From: Cordia subcordata
Taxonomy: Eukaryota; Streptophyta; Magnoliopsida; Boraginales; Cordiaceae
Length of the DNA: 64,000 nucleotides
Direction of reading: 5' to 3'
NCBI GenBank assembly: GCA_028554755.1
Contig: JAPTOF010000004.1
Span: 3,272,501 to 3,336,500, forward strand
In this document: positions 1-12,284 of the stretch, piece by piece
How positions within the stretch are numbered: the stretch's first letter is position 1
Layout: every line of letters starts with the position of its first letter
Notes under the pieces: generated by a model
Told to the model about the DNA's origin: nothing
The model's input: only the letters and a program-made list of their open reading frames with translations
Database searches by the model: none
Program-made: the position numbers and the translations under genes

Positions 1-1087
1 CTCTAAAAATGTGTATATTTTTAGGATATAAACATTAATTTAGCCTTTTTTTTTTAACAAAAAATTAGTCAAAAATGAATGTCTGAATAGTATAATTTTA
101 GCCCACTAAATAAAATCTTGCATTTGCTCCTGTTTAGCTTGTTAGTTGAACCTATGTAGCTCGTATTAGGGGTTGGGGGAGTTGTGGGTTGGGGTGCGGG
201 GAGGGAGGGCATATCCTATGAAAATTACTTAGTCCAACAGAGGGAAAATGCACTTTAAATTTTATAAAAGTAGCTAGCATTTTGTAACGTGCAAGAAAAG
301 AGATAAAAGGAAAAGGCATTGAATAGTTAAGAATATACCCCTCATAAATAAATCGCAAAAGCATATGTGATAAAATTACTAATCCTTGTTCAATTGAGAA
401 TACGATTAGTAACTAAAATATTTTGTCTAAACATAAGGGTTGCACATGTTGTATACTTCGTTCAGTGTATTACAAGTTGACGATAACCATACCTACACTA
501 GTTGTGTCCGTCTATATACTTGCAAATTTGGAAGATGTTTAAATCTTAACTTGCTAGTCCAAATGGTGACCAAAAATTTCTACCGCGAACAAGGCGATGA
601 AATTAAAACCTAAAAATTTTATATAACCACAACTTGTATTGTAAAAAGACATATAATAAAAATTTTAGAAAATTTATCTTTGCATAAAATTCAGTAATTA
701 TAATCATAAATCACGAAGTTGATTAATTTATTAATTTCACCTAAAAAATCTCCAAGCCCTTGTGGAATGCAACAATACTACCGTGATCTCTCTGGGCTTT
801 TTCTAGATATCCCCATCTAATTGGACCACCTCTCATTTTGGGCCGTTCGTGAGCCCAAGGAAAAAACTTTTTCCTAAAGCAACGGTCCAGTGTCCAGACA
901 ATAAAAGATTCGGAAAATGCAAAGTTTACGCTACAACTCTTCCCCTTTCCCCAATTTGAAACCGTTACTTTTACGCGGGGGTTTGTAAAATCAGTAACGG
1001 CGTTGCGTTATTTCTCGATTCCGTCAACGCCGTGAAAACCACCATCAATAGTTGAATGCGTATAACGTCTAATTAACGGCGAAGAAG
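1..1087. other. Upstream intergenic DNA and promoter/5' leader of the phytochelatin synthase gene
   Basis: AT-rich non-coding sequence with no open frame that looks like a gene. The last ~200 bases are less AT-rich and probably hold the promoter and 5' leader of the gene starting at 1088. A 9-base inverted repeat (ACGGCGTTG at 997-1005 and CAACGCCGT at 1025-1033) lies 55-91 bases before the start codon. No clear TATA box was fixed. Confidence 0.5.
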
Positions 1088-4000
1088 ATGGCGATGGCTG
1101 GCTTGTACAGAAGAGTTCTCCCTTCTCCTCCTGCTATTGACTTTGCAACTTCCGAAGGCAAGGTCCGTAAACTTGTACTGTAATTTGCTACTTTTCCTAG
1201 TCTTTTTTACTTTGCTTTTCAGGTCCTTCGAAGTTAGGGTTTTTGCAATTTAGTTCATATTGTGATTGATTGTACGAAAATCACGCCAATCGTGTCATGA
1301 TGCTCATCGTGTTTCCTTTTTTTTTTTTTATAAAATTCTTTTAGTGTGAAAGAATTATATGTTTATGTCTAGTTTTTTGTGGTGATCGATAATTTAAGTA
1401 CATTCACTTGGATATCACTACTAATTTGTTAAAAAGTGGATATTTATTATACAATGTATTAACAGAATAATTGAAAGGTTGTTTTTGACATATAGAAACA
1501 ATTAACTTATACAATTTATACACACGCGACGAAGAAAATAAGTAATCTTGAGCTCGATATTTTGTGTTTGATTGATGTTTATTCCTAATTTTAACTAACA
1601 ATGACTTCTATAGCATTTTTTTCTTTATTAATTTTCTGTTGCTTGGTAGTGAAAGATAAAGAAAATAGTAGAGAGAGAAGTATGATGAAAAGCAATCAGA
1701 TTTTGATTAGGGGTTGTTGTATGTGCTATAAGCTACTAACTTTGGTGTGTGTATTTTGGAACTGCAGCAACTATTTTCAGAGGCATTGCAAAATGGGACA
1801 ATGGAAGGTTTTTTCAAATTGATCTCATATTTTCAAACACAGTCTGAACCTGCATACTGTGGGCTGGCCAGCATTTCTATGGTCTTGAATGCTCTCGCTA
1901 TAGATCCCCGTCGAAAGTGGAAAGGTAAATAATGCCAGTCCACACTGGTAGATGATGAATGTAGTACGGTTTAAGCTAATTTTAGGTACTAATTACATAC
2001 ATTGTTTCTCATTTTCTAGATGCTTTGACTCTTTTACAATAAGATGCTTCAACCTTTGTCTCAGAGCTTCAGGGAATTTCTGAAATTTTCTACTACTTAG
2101 GTTCTGCAAAATATTAGGTTAAATTAAATTTTTCTTTTTGCTTGAATATCTACTTAGTTTGATTCTTGTTTATTGACAGCCACTAATTAGTATTTGAGGA
2201 TCAGAAGTTTCTAGACTATATTGATAATATCAAAGTTAATGCAAGTACATTTGGATTATGTATTAGCATATGATGATATCAGCTTATTATTTGCGTTTAC
2301 CATGGTCGCGGAAAACCTAAGATGGAATGACCACGGATTGTCTGGAGGCAAACAAATTTACTTTGACTACTTTTATCCTCTTTGTGTGGTTTTCTCAGAG
2401 CAACCTCAAGAATGGACCTAATGCCTCAAAGTTCCTAATCTATATATTCATTTTTAAATGGACAATAATCTGTGAAGCATACTACGGTACAAGTGCAATA
2501 TACTTATGTTTACTTAGTTGAAATGTTGCTGATCACCTTTTCAGATGGTCATAGATTTTCTAATCAGTTCAAACTCTTAAAAAGATTATTTACAATTTTG
2601 TTTATTCACTCTAATTCTCTTTTAGTCATTGATTTCTTTCTGTTAATTTGCCTTGCAATAAGAATGTGTTACGAGATTGTCAAAATGTTTTTATAGGGCC
2701 ATGGAGATGGTTTGATGAATCTATGCTGGACTGCTGTGAGCCGTTAGAGAAGGTTAAAGCTCAAGGCATTTCCTTTGGGAAGGTTGTATGTTTGGCTCAT
2801 TGTGCTGGGGCAAAAGTTGAAGCCTTCCGCACTAATCAGAGTACTATCGATGACTTCCGCAAGCACATCTTGGCATGTTCTACATCAGATGATTGTCACG
2901 TTATTTCATCATATCATAGAGGAATTTTCAAACAGGTGGGAGTCAAACTCTTTAATATGCCTGATAATAGCTGAAGATTCTGTCTCCACCTATAAATGAA
3001 AACTTAGACAAGAGTTTTGTGGAAAGAAAACTAAGAGAAGAGTTTTCTGAAATCTAGCCCTATTTTTGTTTCATTAATGAATATCGAAATTTCTGGAAGT
3101 CGACGTATCTGTTGCAGCTGAAGCTTGACCCAGAAATCAAGACATTTTCAGTGCTGTAATATGCAAAAGACAGAATTGTGAAATTAGTTACAGAACACTT
3201 ACATATTCTGAGTTTCATATTTTCACTTTGATAATTGATATCTTAACCCCTGTTTCATCTATCTTTGATAGACTTTATTAATTTGTTGTATAAAGGGATT
3301 AGTCCTATTCTCATCATCTAAGGATGATTAGGTTCATTAAACTTTCCATTGAACATGATATATGCATTGATGCTAAATGATGTAGATAACCTTCAGACAC
3401 AACCCTAAGCATGTTGTGTTTGGTATGTAGAAAACCATGAGCTATCCTCTGCTTATGTTTATTTGACAAAACGCTCCTACAGGGTATAGCAGACATGTTA
3501 AAGTAAAAGTACAACTTGTCTCCTCAGACATGCAGTCAGGGTAAAAGAGGTGATAACTAAAACTTGGAGGACTAGAAGCATTGAATATTGTTAGGGTCTC
3601 GGAAGCCTAGAGAAGGAGAAAGAGAAGCTTCCCAGTATACCAAGTGAGAGACCAGAGATTTGGGATATTAGTTGATTGCTTGAGCTTTCACATTATTTTC
3701 TTTCCTTCTCTTATGAATCACTGACTGATTTGCTTGCAGAAGGTTCACATGGTCTTCTTTCTTAAATTTTGAAAATACCTAATTAAGTTTTAGCTGCAAT
3801 AAGTTATTTTAAATGATGCTGTCCTCATCTTTGCTTCAGGCGAGAATTTGAGTAGTTTTCATGTTGTTTTGACTTTGAGACTTGGCTCTAGAGCTGCTCT
3901 TTATTTATTTATTTATATATATATTTTTATGTCCTGTGATTTGTGAAGATTTAAAATGTTCTCTATCTGGCAGACTGGAACAGGCCACTTTTCACCTATT

Positions 4001-7000
4001 GGTGGTTATCATGCTGGAAGGGACATGGCGTTGATTCTAGATGTAGCACGGTTTAAATATCCTCCTCATTGGGTCCCACTCAAACTCCTTTGGGAAGCTA
4101 TGGATACTATTGATGAAGCAACTGGATTACACAGAGGGTATGTTGAGAACACCTGTGCATATGCTGTGCGTTACTCTCGACATTATTTACCTGACACAGT
4201 TCTAGTAGCCTAAATTCAAACCACTGCTCTTATCTGCATACTTATTTCTAGTAGCCTAAATTCAAATCACTGCTCTTATCTGCATAATTTTCACTTGTTC
4301 TTTGCAATGCTGATGCATCTCTTTAGCTCATTTTCCTTTGTAGTAGTCAAAGACTTCAGGCTAGGTACCATGTAAAACGGAACACGTTTCTGCCCTCTAA
4401 GGGAATTGATTGTTTTGCCAAACTTTGGCATTACTGTATGATGTAATCTATTATAAGGCTGGTAATACAACGACTCTTGGTACACAGAACTCTTGGCTGC
4501 TAAATATGCACTTATGTCTGCAAACATGACCTTTTTAATTTGCATATGCATCACTGTGTCAATAATCTTGTACATGTGGTAGAGACGCGTGGTAAGCCAT
4601 CAACATGCTTGTTGAAAAGAGTAGGAAGGTGCGTGAGTTACACATGATGCACCTGCAATGTCTCGTCATCATATTTATGCTAAATGTGCTGCTCTTTTAA
4701 TATGATCAGTTGTTGCCAATTAGAAGGTAGAGAAAAAGAAAGGCTAGAATTTTATGGTCCCTTTTTTATTTGAATTGGATAGGAAAAGAAAGATGTAATT
4801 TCATATTTGAATTTACTTCCAATTTTAGAAGGTGAGGGCTTTTTTGTCATTTCATAATTATTTAGTTGCCTTCTGTTCCCACTCACCACCTTTCCCTCCC
4901 CATTCAAAATTTTTGTATCCAACCCAGATCCATATCTTTCCTTGTGAAACAGAGGGTTAAAGGCTAAGTTGGATTGAGTTTGTTTTTTTCCCCATATTTG
5001 GATTGCCTGTCTTATCCATTTTCGTGTTAATGATTTTAATATCTGGTTCTTTTGTTATACAGATTTAAGATGCTTCTCTTCAATGTTGATATTGGTGTCG
5101 ATTTCTTTTATGTCCTATTAACTTTGCAAGGCTTGTAATTTCAGGTTCATGCTCGTATCTAGGCTTCATAGAGCTCCATCCTTGCTGTATACCCTGGTAT
5201 GTTCAAGTTGCTTGTATTATGTTGCAGACCTGTGTGGAAACTCACTTAACCCCGCATTTGTCTAAAAAATGTGCTGCCTTCATTCCTTTGTATATCTGTC
5301 TTCTGGCTATAATTGTAATCTATTGGAATAATAAGAATGTTATTCAGTTTTTACTGATTGTTCATTTTCTTCTTGTCATTTTCTTTCATGTTGTTTATTC
5401 TTAGTATTTGGCATGGTGATATGGAACTCAAAAAAAAAAAAAAGGCACCTATCATGTCCGAGTCCCAAATAGGAACAAGTCAAGAAGTCACAAGTTTTCT
5501 CAAACTCCATTTTATATCTGAAGTGGCTATCTAATGATTTAATACTTCCAGATGACACTATTCAAGTTAGTATCTTGGTTTTGGAGGAGATGACTGGTCA
5601 TTGCTCTCTTTTACACCAGAACAACGTATGTTTGTCGCTAGTCCAAATTTTTCTTTCCCTTGTTATTGCATTCTTGATATGTCACAGTGTTGGCCTTAAA
5701 TTCCAGCTCAGAACTAGTGATAGAAATTTATAAAGAAGATTTGTGTTTTGGGATTTGTCTTTACACTGAGTTACTTAATTAAAGATTCTAGCCATTTGGG
5801 AATTTGGGAATTCTAACCATTTGTGCTTATTGGAACTGAAGGTTCAAGTATGATAGGTTTCTTCGTAGTTTTGTGCTTGGCGTTCTCTGCCATACTTTTT
5901 CTGGTCTTACATCTTATACTGCAATACACTTGTGTAGAGCTGTAAACATGAGAGTTGGATCAGTACAGCAAAGTACTTGGTGGATGATGTTCCAGTGCTA
6001 TTAAGTTCAGACAACGTGAATAACATAAATGATGTTCTCTCCATTATTCTTACATCTCTTCCATCAAAATTTGGAGAATTTATAAAGTGGGTAGCAGAAG
6101 TTCGGAGATCAGAGGATGGTGCTCAAAGTATAAGCCCTGAAGAGAAAGAAAGGATTGCTGTCAAGGTACTTGCAAAGAGGAGAGAGGAGGAAAATGGATT
6201 GAGAAACTTTTACTGCTCATCTCTGGTTCCTGGCTCTATTTACTGTGATTTTCAGTTTTATTTGATAAATGGTTACTGTTTTGCAGGAAGAGGTGTTGAA
6301 ACAAGTGCAAGAGACTGGTCTTTACAAGTATGTCACAGATATGTTATCTCCAGAACAATCGGTCTGCAGGAGCAGCTCAACATTGGGTGGCCTAAATAGT
6401 CTGCCAGAGATTGCTGCAAGCGTCTGTTGCCAAGGGGCAGGTTTTTTTGCAGGCGGGGCTGGCTCCTCAAATAGGTTTTGCTGTAGAGGAACAGGTGTGA
6501 GATGCTACAGAGCCAATGGTGACAAGCCAGTTGCTGTAGTTTCAGGGACGGTGGTCAGTCCCAATGGAGAGCATGGGGTGGATGTGCTAGTCCCATCATC
6601 ACAAGCAAATCTTTGCTGCTCAAGTAGTTGCCCTGTGACACACCCAGCAAGCAATGATGTTGTGACGGCATTGCTGTTGGCACTGCCCCCACAAACTTGG
6701 TCTGGGATTAAACAGGAGAAGGTTTTGCAAGAAATATATAATCTTGTTTCAACAGAGAATTTTCCTGCTCTGCTTCAAGAAGAGGTATTATTATTTGATT
6801 TTTCCTATCTGCTTATCTTAAAGATCATCAATTTACAGTTCTTTCTTTCCTATTTCAAGTTGGGCCTTGTTGCTCTTCAAAGTCAGATAACCACAGCGTG
6901 TCGATTCTGTTGTCAATTTATTCAATCCACTTTTCTTTGTTATTTGTATTCCTGTTGCCTTTTCCTTCTATAGCAAGTTACATGTCATGTCTATGTCAGT

Positions 7001-7388
7001 CTTGAGGCGCGAGAGCATTGCGCTGTGATCTTCTGGGACTCTGTTACTTCACGGCCTGGAAGTGAGACATTTTTGAAAATTTTTAACATGTAGAAATCGT
7101 GTGAAAAAAAAAAATAAGAAATTTTTGTGCAGTTTCAACACCTTTGTGCGAAATCGAGCCCTGAAAACGATTATTAAACATTAGCTGCTTGGATATGATC
7201 ATATGTGCTGGATTTATAGTAGTCTTTATAAACACATTTTGTGCCTCTGTTATCTGATCTGCAGGACATTTGAAATCCTTTTGGTTAATTTTACGTGGCA
7301 GGTCTTGCACTTAAGAGGTCAACTTCTCCTTCTCAAGAAATGCCAGGATAACAAGGTAGAAGACGATCTGAATGCACCACCTCTTTAG
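1088..7388 (+). CDS. PCS1: Phytochelatin synthase (glutathione gamma-glutamylcysteinyltransferase)
   Basis: Makes phytochelatins from glutathione by a papain-like transpeptidase mechanism, giving cytosolic chelation of Cd, As and other metals. Exons: 1088-1162, 1768-1924, 2697-2935, 3974-4137, 5145-5196, 5938-6165, 6287-6784, 7302-7388; the joined frame is 1500 nt (499 aa), within the normal plant range. The start MAMAGLYRR is the usual plant PCS N-terminus. The catalytic domain (about residues 1-220) has [11 protein letters not shown] with Cys56, [12 protein letters not shown] with His162 and LILDVARF with Asp180, the known triad positions. The variable C-terminal half keeps paired cysteines (VCCQG, FCCRG, LCCSSSC) and the conserved [14 protein letters not shown]. 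Intron 1 must use the weak donor AAG|GTCCGT to stay in frame. The final exon has an internal good donor (7355|7356) that could give another C-terminus. Family assignment is very secure; the numbering as PCS1 follows similarity only. Confidence 0.95.
4201..4287 (+). repeat. 46-bp tandem duplication in phytochelatin synthase intron 4
   Basis: Two nearly identical direct copies with a period of 46 bases (TCTAGTAGCC begins at 4201 and again at 4247). The first copy begins before the stop that closes the read-through frame at the exon 4 donor, so it is intronic. The copies differ at about one base, so the event looks recent. Confidence 0.85.
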
Positions 7389-7852
7389 GTCGCATCTGGC
7401 ATTTTATTCTCTTCTTCTTTCTGCTTCTCTCTTTGTGTTTCGTCATTCTGACCGATGCAAGTAAAATTACTATCTTGAGGATGTGATAAACTGGATGTAC
7501 CAAAGCCTTGTAGGAGCTACTCCCAAATGTCTATCTTTTGCATTCCATAGGTTCCAATTCAAGAAGCACCACTTGCCCCTTAAAGATTCAATTCTCTTGA
7601 TGAAGAAGCGCGAGATATTCTCCAGAGATTCGACCCCCACACAAAGCAAACTCTTGCCAAGAGCCGAAGTTTGATGACTTGTTCCTGCAGCCTAGCTTCG
7701 TCGAGATGGCAAGGCATCACTTCTCCGTTCACTATAAGCAGGCAATATAAACAATATTCATCTCCACTTAGCGTGTTTGCTGGTGTCAGATTGTTTAATG
7801 TTTCCCCTAAACCCATGCTGTTTCCACCGAGCATGTCTACTTCATCATTACG
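7389..7852 (+). other. 3' region of phytochelatin synthase with an unexplained open frame
   Basis: After the stop at 7386-7388 there is a pyrimidine-rich stretch, an acceptor-like TTCCATAG at 7543-7550, and a short open stretch (VPIQEAPLAP, stop at 7581-7583). A stop-free frame of 98 codons (7584-7877, stop 7878-7880) follows, reading about DEEARDILQRFDPHTKQ near its start. I do not recognise a family. It may be 3' UTR, an alternative terminal exon, or the remains of a small gene. Confidence 0.4.
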
Positions 7853-8390
7853 ATCTTTTGGGCTGCCGAACATTTATTAGAGTGACTGATTAGAGAGGTT
7901 TATACTATATCCTCGTTGTCCATATGATTAATGCTTCATATGCAAACAACTTTTTATTATTATTGTAAAAATACATATATACTTTTGTGTATAATGCAGT
8001 GCGTGGGATTTTGGTGGTTGTGGGCGTGCATACCCCTAAAAGAAGTTGGTCTGAGATAAAGAGTAAGTGGGTGTTTGACTTTGCTCATTGGGGTGCCTAT
8101 AAGCACCTAGTGAAAAGTATCATTTCATATGTTTTTTTTATTGTTTGGTGCTTATAATCTCCAAATAAGTACATATATGCAAAGCATGAACTTTTTTTAC
8201 GGAGGAGGCTTAGATGTTCAATTTCTAAGCAAACTTATAATGGGTGTTTATGCTTTCATGCTAGCATGATATGTTCATAGTACTAAACACTATGAGAAGA
8301 ATTTAATTACAATTACTACAAAATAGAAAAAGTTAAAGAATCACTATGATTGCTAACAATAGAGTGAGTGCTAATCTTTCCACTCAAGTA
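7853..8390. repeat. Duplicated segment X (copy 1)
   Basis: Sequence starting ATCTTTTGGGCTGCCGAAC is repeated in the same orientation at 13255 and stays alignable for about 500 bases, with small indels, to a shared AGAATCACTA near 8338 / 13733. Copy 1 begins inside the open frame downstream of the phytochelatin synthase stop. See the paired copy and findings. Confidence 0.8.
8066..8176. mobile_element. Foldback MITE, family A (copy in segment X)
   Basis: Imperfect hairpin of roughly 110 bases: GTGGGTGTTTG...CTATAAGCACCTAG on the left and GGTGCTTATAATCTCCAAATAAG on the right. The same unit occurs at about 13464-13580, 34330-34410 (decayed) and 63646-63764 (best preserved, inverted). Short, non-coding, with terminal GTGTTTGG, so a MITE-like non-autonomous DNA element. 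Confidence 0.6.
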
Positions 8391-11300
8391 AATAAATAAA
8401 TAAAATTCCGCTCCAAAGCACGCGTTTTGGGATTATATTGATTTTGACCGCTTCGACAGAACATCGACCAAGCCCAAAAGAGAGAAGAGAGGCAGCTCGG
8501 AGCTATTGCCCAAGTTTTTGGTAGCGGTAGATCTAGAGGTTTCTTTTACAGGAATTAGTTTAAATTAACAAACTAACTTTGAAAAAAAAAAAAAAAGAAC
8601 TATTATACTATATGCTACAGTTGGACTAGACGAGGTCTCATATTCTAAAAACAGTTAAAAGTTACATCATTGTCAATGTTCTGTTTCTTTAATGTTTAGT
8701 TTTTGTTTTCTTCCTTTTTTTATTAATGAAATAGTTTGATTATTTTTGAACTTTGATTGCTACGTTGATCGAGGATTGAATTTTTTTTAAAAAAACTAGA
8801 TCTATCACTTTAAAAATAAATAAAAATTTTAAATAATTTTTATTTATTAATTAAAAGGGTTCAATTAAAATATCTAAATGATATTAACCTAAAAAAGTTT
8901 ACATTGTACACTAATTTCTGAAAACAAGATGGTTGGAAATGATGATGCAAAGTTCATCTTACCAGCTACATACATTAATTATATGTAGTTATAGATGGTT
9001 TGAAATGATGACGCAGGAGTTCAAGATTCTCAAAAGTTTTTTTTTTTTTTTTTTTTTTTTAACTTGGTTATTTTTACCTTTCCCATGCCACCTTTTGCTT
9101 TCAGTTTTCCCTTTGCATGCGATGCTCCGCAGCAGGACCTGCAAGTCCATAACCAAGTTAAGCAATTAACGCTTTTCTTCATTTCATCCCTCATACATTG
9201 GCGGGCCTTATCTCCAAACCCACCCCACCCTCGCAAATACACCATCTCTCTCTGTCTGTGTGCGCGCTTCATCTACTCTCATTAAATCATGTGTTTTCGT
9301 TGTGCACTTATATTGCATACACTGTGCAGGCACGTTCCATGCACGTTGCGCGCACTGTGCACGCTACCTGCAAAGTTTAGATACTTTGCACGCACACAAA
9401 CATCACGCACAGAGCACAAATAGTTTCAATCTTTCCTCTGATAAAATGATGTTGCCATTTCTGATCCCAAATAAATTCACAAATATATGTAAGAAACTTG
9501 ATGACAATTTAAAAATGGTAGGTTCATACAATTGCGATTTGATTTTACAAGTAGTTTGAAAGTCATATTGTTTGTGAACTTTTTTCATGAGCTAATAACA
9601 CATTTTCCTGAGATGTGGGCTTTTGAACAGGAGTTTTGATGGCATCCTGTAACTCCTCTTAGGTATCTCTTTCGTCTATGCTATAACACTCATCTCACGT
9701 GTGATCAGAATAGTGTCTACACTAGTTAACGGATGGACTTGGACTTGGATAGTCGTGTGAACCGGAACAAGTTGATGAGTCACCATGACTCAAAACGGAT
9801 CTTTGATGGTCGTGTGGCACGAAACAAGGATGGACCACCACAATCCTAACTGGAAACAGAGGCAATTCAGTTATTTGCAAGGATGAGCCATCGCACAGAT
9901 AGATGTGCACAATGGACGAGTTTGATAGGTCACACGTGAACATATGCATGTGAATCGTGGAGACTAGAACAAAATTTTAACTCTTTTTTACATATGGGAA
10001 AAAAACCAAAAAAACAGATGCTCAAATAAGTAAAAAACCAAGAATAAGTACTTAAACAAGCCAAAAATCAAGAATAGGTGCTCATATGCAACATGAGAGA
10101 CTATGACACTAAGATATTGCAAGATGAACTCGACAAAATATCGCAAGTGAACTCCAATGCCAACAATTTGCTTGCTGGGACGATTTTTGGGTCAAATTCT
10201 TGGAATAAATTGCTTTGATGGGAAAGGAATTGGAAGGTAATCCATATACCATTAGAAATCCACAAAAGTCTAGTTTCCAAAAAAAATGCTGTTAAAAAAT
10301 AATGTTCTTACAAAGAGTTATGGTCATTTTATTAGAAATTGTTCGATTTGAACTTACCGCAGCAAGTTACAAAGAGAAATGACTTTTCAGCTTTCTTTTC
10401 AATTTTTCATTCTTTTACTTGATCTATTATTCACCTATATTGCTGGGCTATTGTTAAGCAATTAGTTTTCTTGTTATTTCCTAGCAAGTTTCATTATTTT
10501 TCATTTCCTAAGCCATGATAGAAGTGAAGCATTTATTACTCTTATCTACCTAAACTTGGGCGGTTGTTTCAATTAGTCTTTAAAAGGCCATCTCAAGAAA
10601 TAGAAATACACTATATTTTGAGCCTTTGGCTTATTATACTCCTTCTAAATTTTACTAGTAACTCTTCGGTGGACTCCTTTGAGTGAAGAGTGGTGCCAAC
10701 TCGAGTGGTACCTTTTGTTATCTTGTATTTCTCCATTTTTTTTAATATAAAACTGGACTAAAATTGATCCAACTCTAATACCATATGAAGAATCACTGAA
10801 ATTCTCTCATAAAAACTTATTAGTAATATGAAAAGTGGGTCAAAATTTTATATAAGTAAACTTGATTCTTAAAATTTTTGCATTTGAGACTTTTTATATA
10901 TTGCATCAGAGGTAATGCAAAATATCATGCATAGAGCATACACGAAGTCAATGCCATTATTTCCATTGAAATTTAAACAACTTTTGAAGGTTCATAGGCT
11001 AGGCTTGAGACTTCCTAGGTAACCAGTAGGTTGGGAGGAAATTTCCACACCCAAGACTGAAAACACTGAATAAAAAGATATCTGGGTACTCCAATTGTAT
11101 AAGCATTCTACCTTTTTTTTTTAGGTTTGTTTCTTAATTTTTGACAAGACATTAACCTGACTTCTTTCAATAAAAGAGCACGAGATTTTTCCTTTTTCTT
11201 TTGTTTTTTCACCTTTAACATAAATTTTACTTGAATTTAAATTGAAGACACCATTCTTTAAAAGTAATTCTAATTACTCGAGTTATTCACGAATTTAAAG

Positions 11301-11400
11301 AGCATGAGATGGTCCTACTCTTGGTTCTAGCTTATTTTGGAGTAAAATTGTTCTCATTCTTCTAACAACTGTCAACATTTTTATGGTTCTTTTAAAAAAA
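8391..11400. other. Intergenic DNA, mostly unassigned
   Basis: AT-rich sequence without a supportable gene. It contains a poly(T) run near 9039-9060, a GCAC/GTGC-rich patch at about 9295-9415, and an inverted pair of TGAGTCA motifs at 9776-9792. Open frames here are short and unlike known proteins. Confidence 0.5.
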
Positions 11401-11510
11401 AAAATTAAGAGGATCTATAATGGTTTCTCATTTATTCCATTGATGGATCGAACTCGAGATATCTAGGTTCCAAGTGAGGAAGTACTACCACTGAACTACA
11501 CCCTCTTGCC
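11401..11510 (-). mobile_element. tRNA-derived SINE-like element
   Basis: Read on the minus strand the head is AGAGGGTGTAGTTCAGTGG, a pol III A-box-like segment (complement of 11488-11498). About 33 bases on comes GAGTTCGATCC, a good B box (complement of 11445-11455). Spacing matches a tRNA, but the acceptor arm cannot pair and no CCA-end tRNA fold closes, so this is a tRNA-derived SINE or a very decayed tRNA. The minus-strand 3' end runs into a poly(T) tract next to 11401. Confidence 0.6.
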
Positions 11511-11616
11511 AATATTTATGTAAAAATATTGCTAAGCTTAAAGAACAAATAGATCTTTAAATACTGGTAAATGTGTACTTAAAAGTCTAAGCCTTGTTGC
11601 TTATAGACTTAAGTTA

Positions 11617-12075
11617 GAGGATGTTTGGATTAGCTTTTCAAAAAGCCACTTAAAGCACCTTTTGCTTTAAGCGACTTTTGCTTTTTTTAACTCAATTTTA
11701 AATAGTTATATGTTTGAATGTTATAGTTATAAAAATAAGTGTATAAATATTTGATTAAAGTGGGTCAATAAATAACTTATATTGTTAAAACAATTATTAA
11801 GCACATGACAATAAATTTTAAAATAATAAGTATAACATAAAAGAATAAAGATATTTTGGTAATAAGATAAAAAGGTAAGGTCAAAATAGTAAATAATTTG
11901 GTCAAACTTGTTTTTCTTAAAGTACTTAAAGTCATAAAAAGCAAAAGCACAGGGTAGAGAATTTTTTAATTTTTACTTAAAAAAAGTACTTTTTAATTTA
12001 AAACACATGCTTCCATTAACTTAAATTAGACTTTAAGTAGGTTTAATCAGAAAAAATACCATACCAAACACCCTC
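11617..12075. mobile_element. Tourist-like (PIF/Harbinger-type) MITE, family B copy 1
   Basis: 459 bp, no coding capacity. Ends GAGGATGTTTGG and CCAAACACCCTC are inverted and flanked by a TTA target duplication (11614-11616 and 12076-12078). Interior landmarks (GCTTTAAG-rich ends, TTTGGTCAAACTTG) are shared in inverse orientation with the element at 38122-38594. The TWA target site and GTTTGG termini are typical of Tourist elements. Confidence 0.75.
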
Positions 12076-12284
12076 TTAGAATAGCGAATTAAAACTTTTC
12101 AATCGTATCGGATAAGCAACTTGACACAGTAGCATTTGAATTAGAAGTCATAGTAGAGTTCAATTAAGAGCCTTCCTAGATCATAATCTGTGCATGTGAC
12201 CACATTAGGTAGTTTGATTAAGAGATTAGCGAATATTAAAACCGATGTCCGAGTAGTAAATGCTATTATTGTTCCTCTTTTGGG

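Noticed and set aside
9295..9415. Cluster of GCAC/GTGC words that resemble metal-response (TGCRCNC) elements
   Set aside because: It is about 2 kb beyond the 3' end of phytochelatin synthase and several kb from the next gene; the words come from a low-complexity patch, so a metal-response role is not supported.
9722..9949. Minus-strand 75-codon open frame
   Set aside because: Translation is not like a known family; region has no gene signals on either strand.
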